Assembly: GCA_049642465.1 (NCBI GenBank)
Contig: JBAROV010000012.1
Coordinates: 1-6,730 of the forward strand
Source of the DNA: CAWDPQ01 sp049642465
GTDB taxonomy: Bacteria; Acidobacteriota; Vicinamibacteria; Vicinamibacterales; 2-12-FULL-66-21
DNA: 6,730 nt
Reading direction: 5' to 3'
Below, piece by piece: positions 5,867 through 6,730 of this stretch. Under the pieces are notes generated by a model. That model was given only the letters and a program-made list of their open reading frames with translations. It ran no database searches and was not told the origin of the DNA. How positions within the stretch are numbered: position 1 is the stretch's first letter; every line of letters begins with the position of its first letter. The position numbers were made by a program, and so were the translations under genes.

Positions 5867-5875
5867 AGAGGGGCG
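5861..5875. repeat. Hairpin overlapping the 5' end of the tRNA half-copy
   Basis: CGCCCC and GGGGCG form a 6-bp perfect stem with a 3-base loop. It spans the junction where the 41-bp repeat ends and is absent at the intact tRNA, which is followed by CGCGG instead. It could be chance, or a junction or integrase-site feature. Confidence 0.4.
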
Positions 5876-5903
5876 ATTGTATCGGTGCCTTCACGAACAG
5901 CAA
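5876..5903 (-). promoter_or_regulatory. Likely original tRNA-Val promoter, now in front of the half-copy
   Basis: On the minus strand, TTGCTG (5898-5903) and TACAAT (5876-5881) are spaced by 16 bp. The -10 matches consensus at 5 of 6 positions and ends 10 bases before tRNA nucleotide 1, which is suitable for tRNA transcription. This is a better pair than the one in front of the intact tRNA. Confidence 0.5.
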
Positions 5904-6048
5904 GCAGAGGAAATGAATAAGGGCGGCACGGATTTCTCGCGACGGCAGGAGAAGCGCCGTGGTGGAAAATTGCCAGCAAGAGGTGCGGACGCACCCGCTC
6001 AGGAGCTCGATCTGGTTAGGATCTCCCGACCAGCGACGTGATCACAAC

Positions 6049-6054
6049 GGAGGT
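6049..6054 (+). promoter_or_regulatory. Ribosome binding site fixing the start at 6061
   Basis: GGAGGT with 6 bases before ATG 6061. It rejects the in-frame GTG at 5959, whose extra 34 residues do not look like protein. Confidence 0.85.
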
Positions 6055-6060
6055 GACCGA

Positions 6061-6294
6061 ATGGCATTCATCCTGGCCGTATTTCAGACCGAGGACTACG
6101 ACACCTGGAAGCAGATGTTCGACTCCGACCCCGCAGGTCGTAAACAATCCGGCAAGGGACATCGGGTCTTTCGCGGCGTCGACAACCCAAACGAGGTGTT
6201 TGTCGGGGTGGACTTTGCCTCGGGCGCTTTGGACAACGTCACCATCACCAAGGAACCGACCGTCACCGAGCTAGCCGACGAAACGAGGTACTAG
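6061..6294 (+). CDS. Small conserved protein of unknown function, 77 aa
   Basis: The product opens MAFILAVFQTEDYDTWKQMF and continues DSDPAGRK, KGHRVFR, DNPNEVFVGVDF and SGALDNVTI, ending LADETRY. It has no signal peptide or membrane segment and should be cytoplasmic. The pattern of a strand, a DYDxW helix, the FDSDPAGR turn and NEVFVxVDF strand resembles short ferredoxin-like (Dabb/ABM-like) single-domain proteins of about 95 residues that are widespread in actinobacteria and have no assigned function. From memory, relatives have a helix of some 15-18 residues between the VFVxVxF strand and SGALDxV; here VDF (50-52) runs straight into ASGALDNV (53-60), suggesting an internal in-frame deletion. 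The stop is at 6292-6294. It seems monocistronic, with a hairpin 42 bases after the stop. Confidence 0.82.
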   Translation: MAFILAVFQTEDYDTWKQMFDSDPAGRKQSGKGHRVFRGVDNPNEVFVGVDFASGALDNVTITKEPTVTELADETRY

Positions 6295-6730
6295 ATGTAC
6301 CGCCCACACACCTTGTGAACGCCTGAGAAGCCACCCGGGCCTCTCCTAAGGCTTGGGGTCTGCGACGACCTCAGCCCCCAGAAGGAGGCCCGCTTACCAG
6401 GAAGCTACCCTCTTGGCCCTTCGCGGCGATGCCCTGTCCCTGTCGTTTCTCATGATGGGCGTTCCGTTTCGATTCCGAAGGCCCCGCGCGTGCGCGTAGT
6501 GCCACAAATCATCGAATTCCTAATGGGACAGGCTTCGATGCCGGCGAACCTCATGATGAAGTTCGTCGAGAGTCGCACCAGCCTGATCCAGCGCGTCCAA
6601 GCGCAGACGAACCATGTGCTTACGATTATCCACAGCACTCCTCTCATAGCCAATCGGTCACGCAGGTGGCGAGAGAAGTCAATGCATCCCACACGGGCCA
6701 GACTCGTCAAGAGCAACCACTTCTTGGACT
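6295..6730. other. 436-bp right end with no confident gene; open frame leaves the window
   Basis: After the hairpin at 6337-6391 the plus frame containing ATG 6523 and ATG 6538 stays open from the stop at 6316-6318 to the window edge (about 137 codons). It has no clear ribosome binding site and only a moderate G/C bias at third positions. The same codon boundaries on the minus strand hold a 37-codon frame (GTG 6633 to TAG 6520-6522) that reads LRLDALDQAGATLDELHHEV, charged and helix-like, with GGAG 4 bases upstream. Its G/C bias is at first rather than third positions, so neither frame is convincing. The region may hold the start of a gene beyond the window or decayed sequence. Confidence 0.4.
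6337..6391. ncRNA. Long imperfect hairpin downstream of the small gene (structured element, type unknown)
   Basis: Nested pairings are 6337-6341 with 6387-6391 (GGGCC/GGCCC), 6344-6347 with 6383-6386 (TCCT/AGGA), 6354-6358 with 6376-6380 (TGGGG/CCCCA) and 6360-6362 with 6372-6374 (CTG/CAG), closing on a 9-base loop. No T tract follows on either strand, so it is not a standard intrinsic terminator. It could be a 3' UTR structure, an intergenic palindromic repeat or a degenerate element end. Confidence 0.4.

Noticed and set aside
5662..5994. 110-codon minus-strand frame crossing the tRNA half-copy
   Set aside because: It contains the translated tRNA 5' half (RIAQLGERQL), a classic spurious protein derived from tRNA sequence, and it has no ribosome binding site.
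5913..6041. 42-codon plus-strand frame starting ATG 5913 and ending 19 bases before the 77-aa gene
   Set aside because: The only GAGG is 2 bases before the ATG, too close for initiation, and the peptide has no recognisable pattern. It could be a leader peptide but is not supported.

Overview
The window looks like chromosomal DNA of a high-GC actinobacterium, most likely class Thermoleophilia (Solirubrobacterales or a related order). This is inferred from codon use strongly biased to G/C at third positions, from strong GGAGG-type ribosome binding sites, and from a Lys/Arg-rich, two-cysteine C-terminal Ig-like domain on a secreted protein that is common in that class. No taxonomic marker gene is present.

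Left part (1-4131): two divergently oriented genes for exported proteins. On the minus strand a very large surface protein starts at 2437 and runs off the left edge. It has a signal peptide, an N-terminal beta-rich adhesin-like domain, and at least five SdrD-B/prealbumin-like modules with Ca-binding-type DxDxDG loops and one cysteine pair per complete module. The modules alternate between two types and form a 669-bp (223-residue) higher-order tandem repeat. On the plus strand, across a 470-bp intergenic gap, is a 388-residue secreted protein (2908-4074) with a possible glutamine-amidotransferase-like fold and a basic Ig-like tail, closed by a perfect 13-bp-stem terminator.

Middle (4132-5866): a plus-strand coding remnant without a recognisable start (4182-4697), then a minus-strand tRNA-Val(GAC) at 4742-4814, and just upstream of the tRNA a lipoprotein zinc metallopeptidase (4835-5662, minus). 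The first 40 nt of the tRNA, plus one flanking base, recur as a perfect 41-bp direct repeat at 5826-5866. The metallopeptidase segment is therefore bracketed by an intact tRNA and a 5'-half tRNA copy that keeps the better promoter. This 1,051-bp arrangement looks like a tiny tRNA-anchored island without its own integrase, or a segmental duplication, and is the most interesting structure here. Both tRNA copies carry C instead of the near-universal U at position 33.

Right part (5867-6730): a small plus-strand gene (6061-6294, 77 aa) of an uncharacterised family, possibly with an internal in-frame deletion, followed by a long imperfect hairpin and about 340 bases with no convincing gene. The only candidates there are an open plus frame running off the right edge and a 37-codon minus-strand frame.

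Apart from the two secreted proteins and the lipoprotein, which all act outside the cytoplasmic membrane, nothing links these genes into one pathway.
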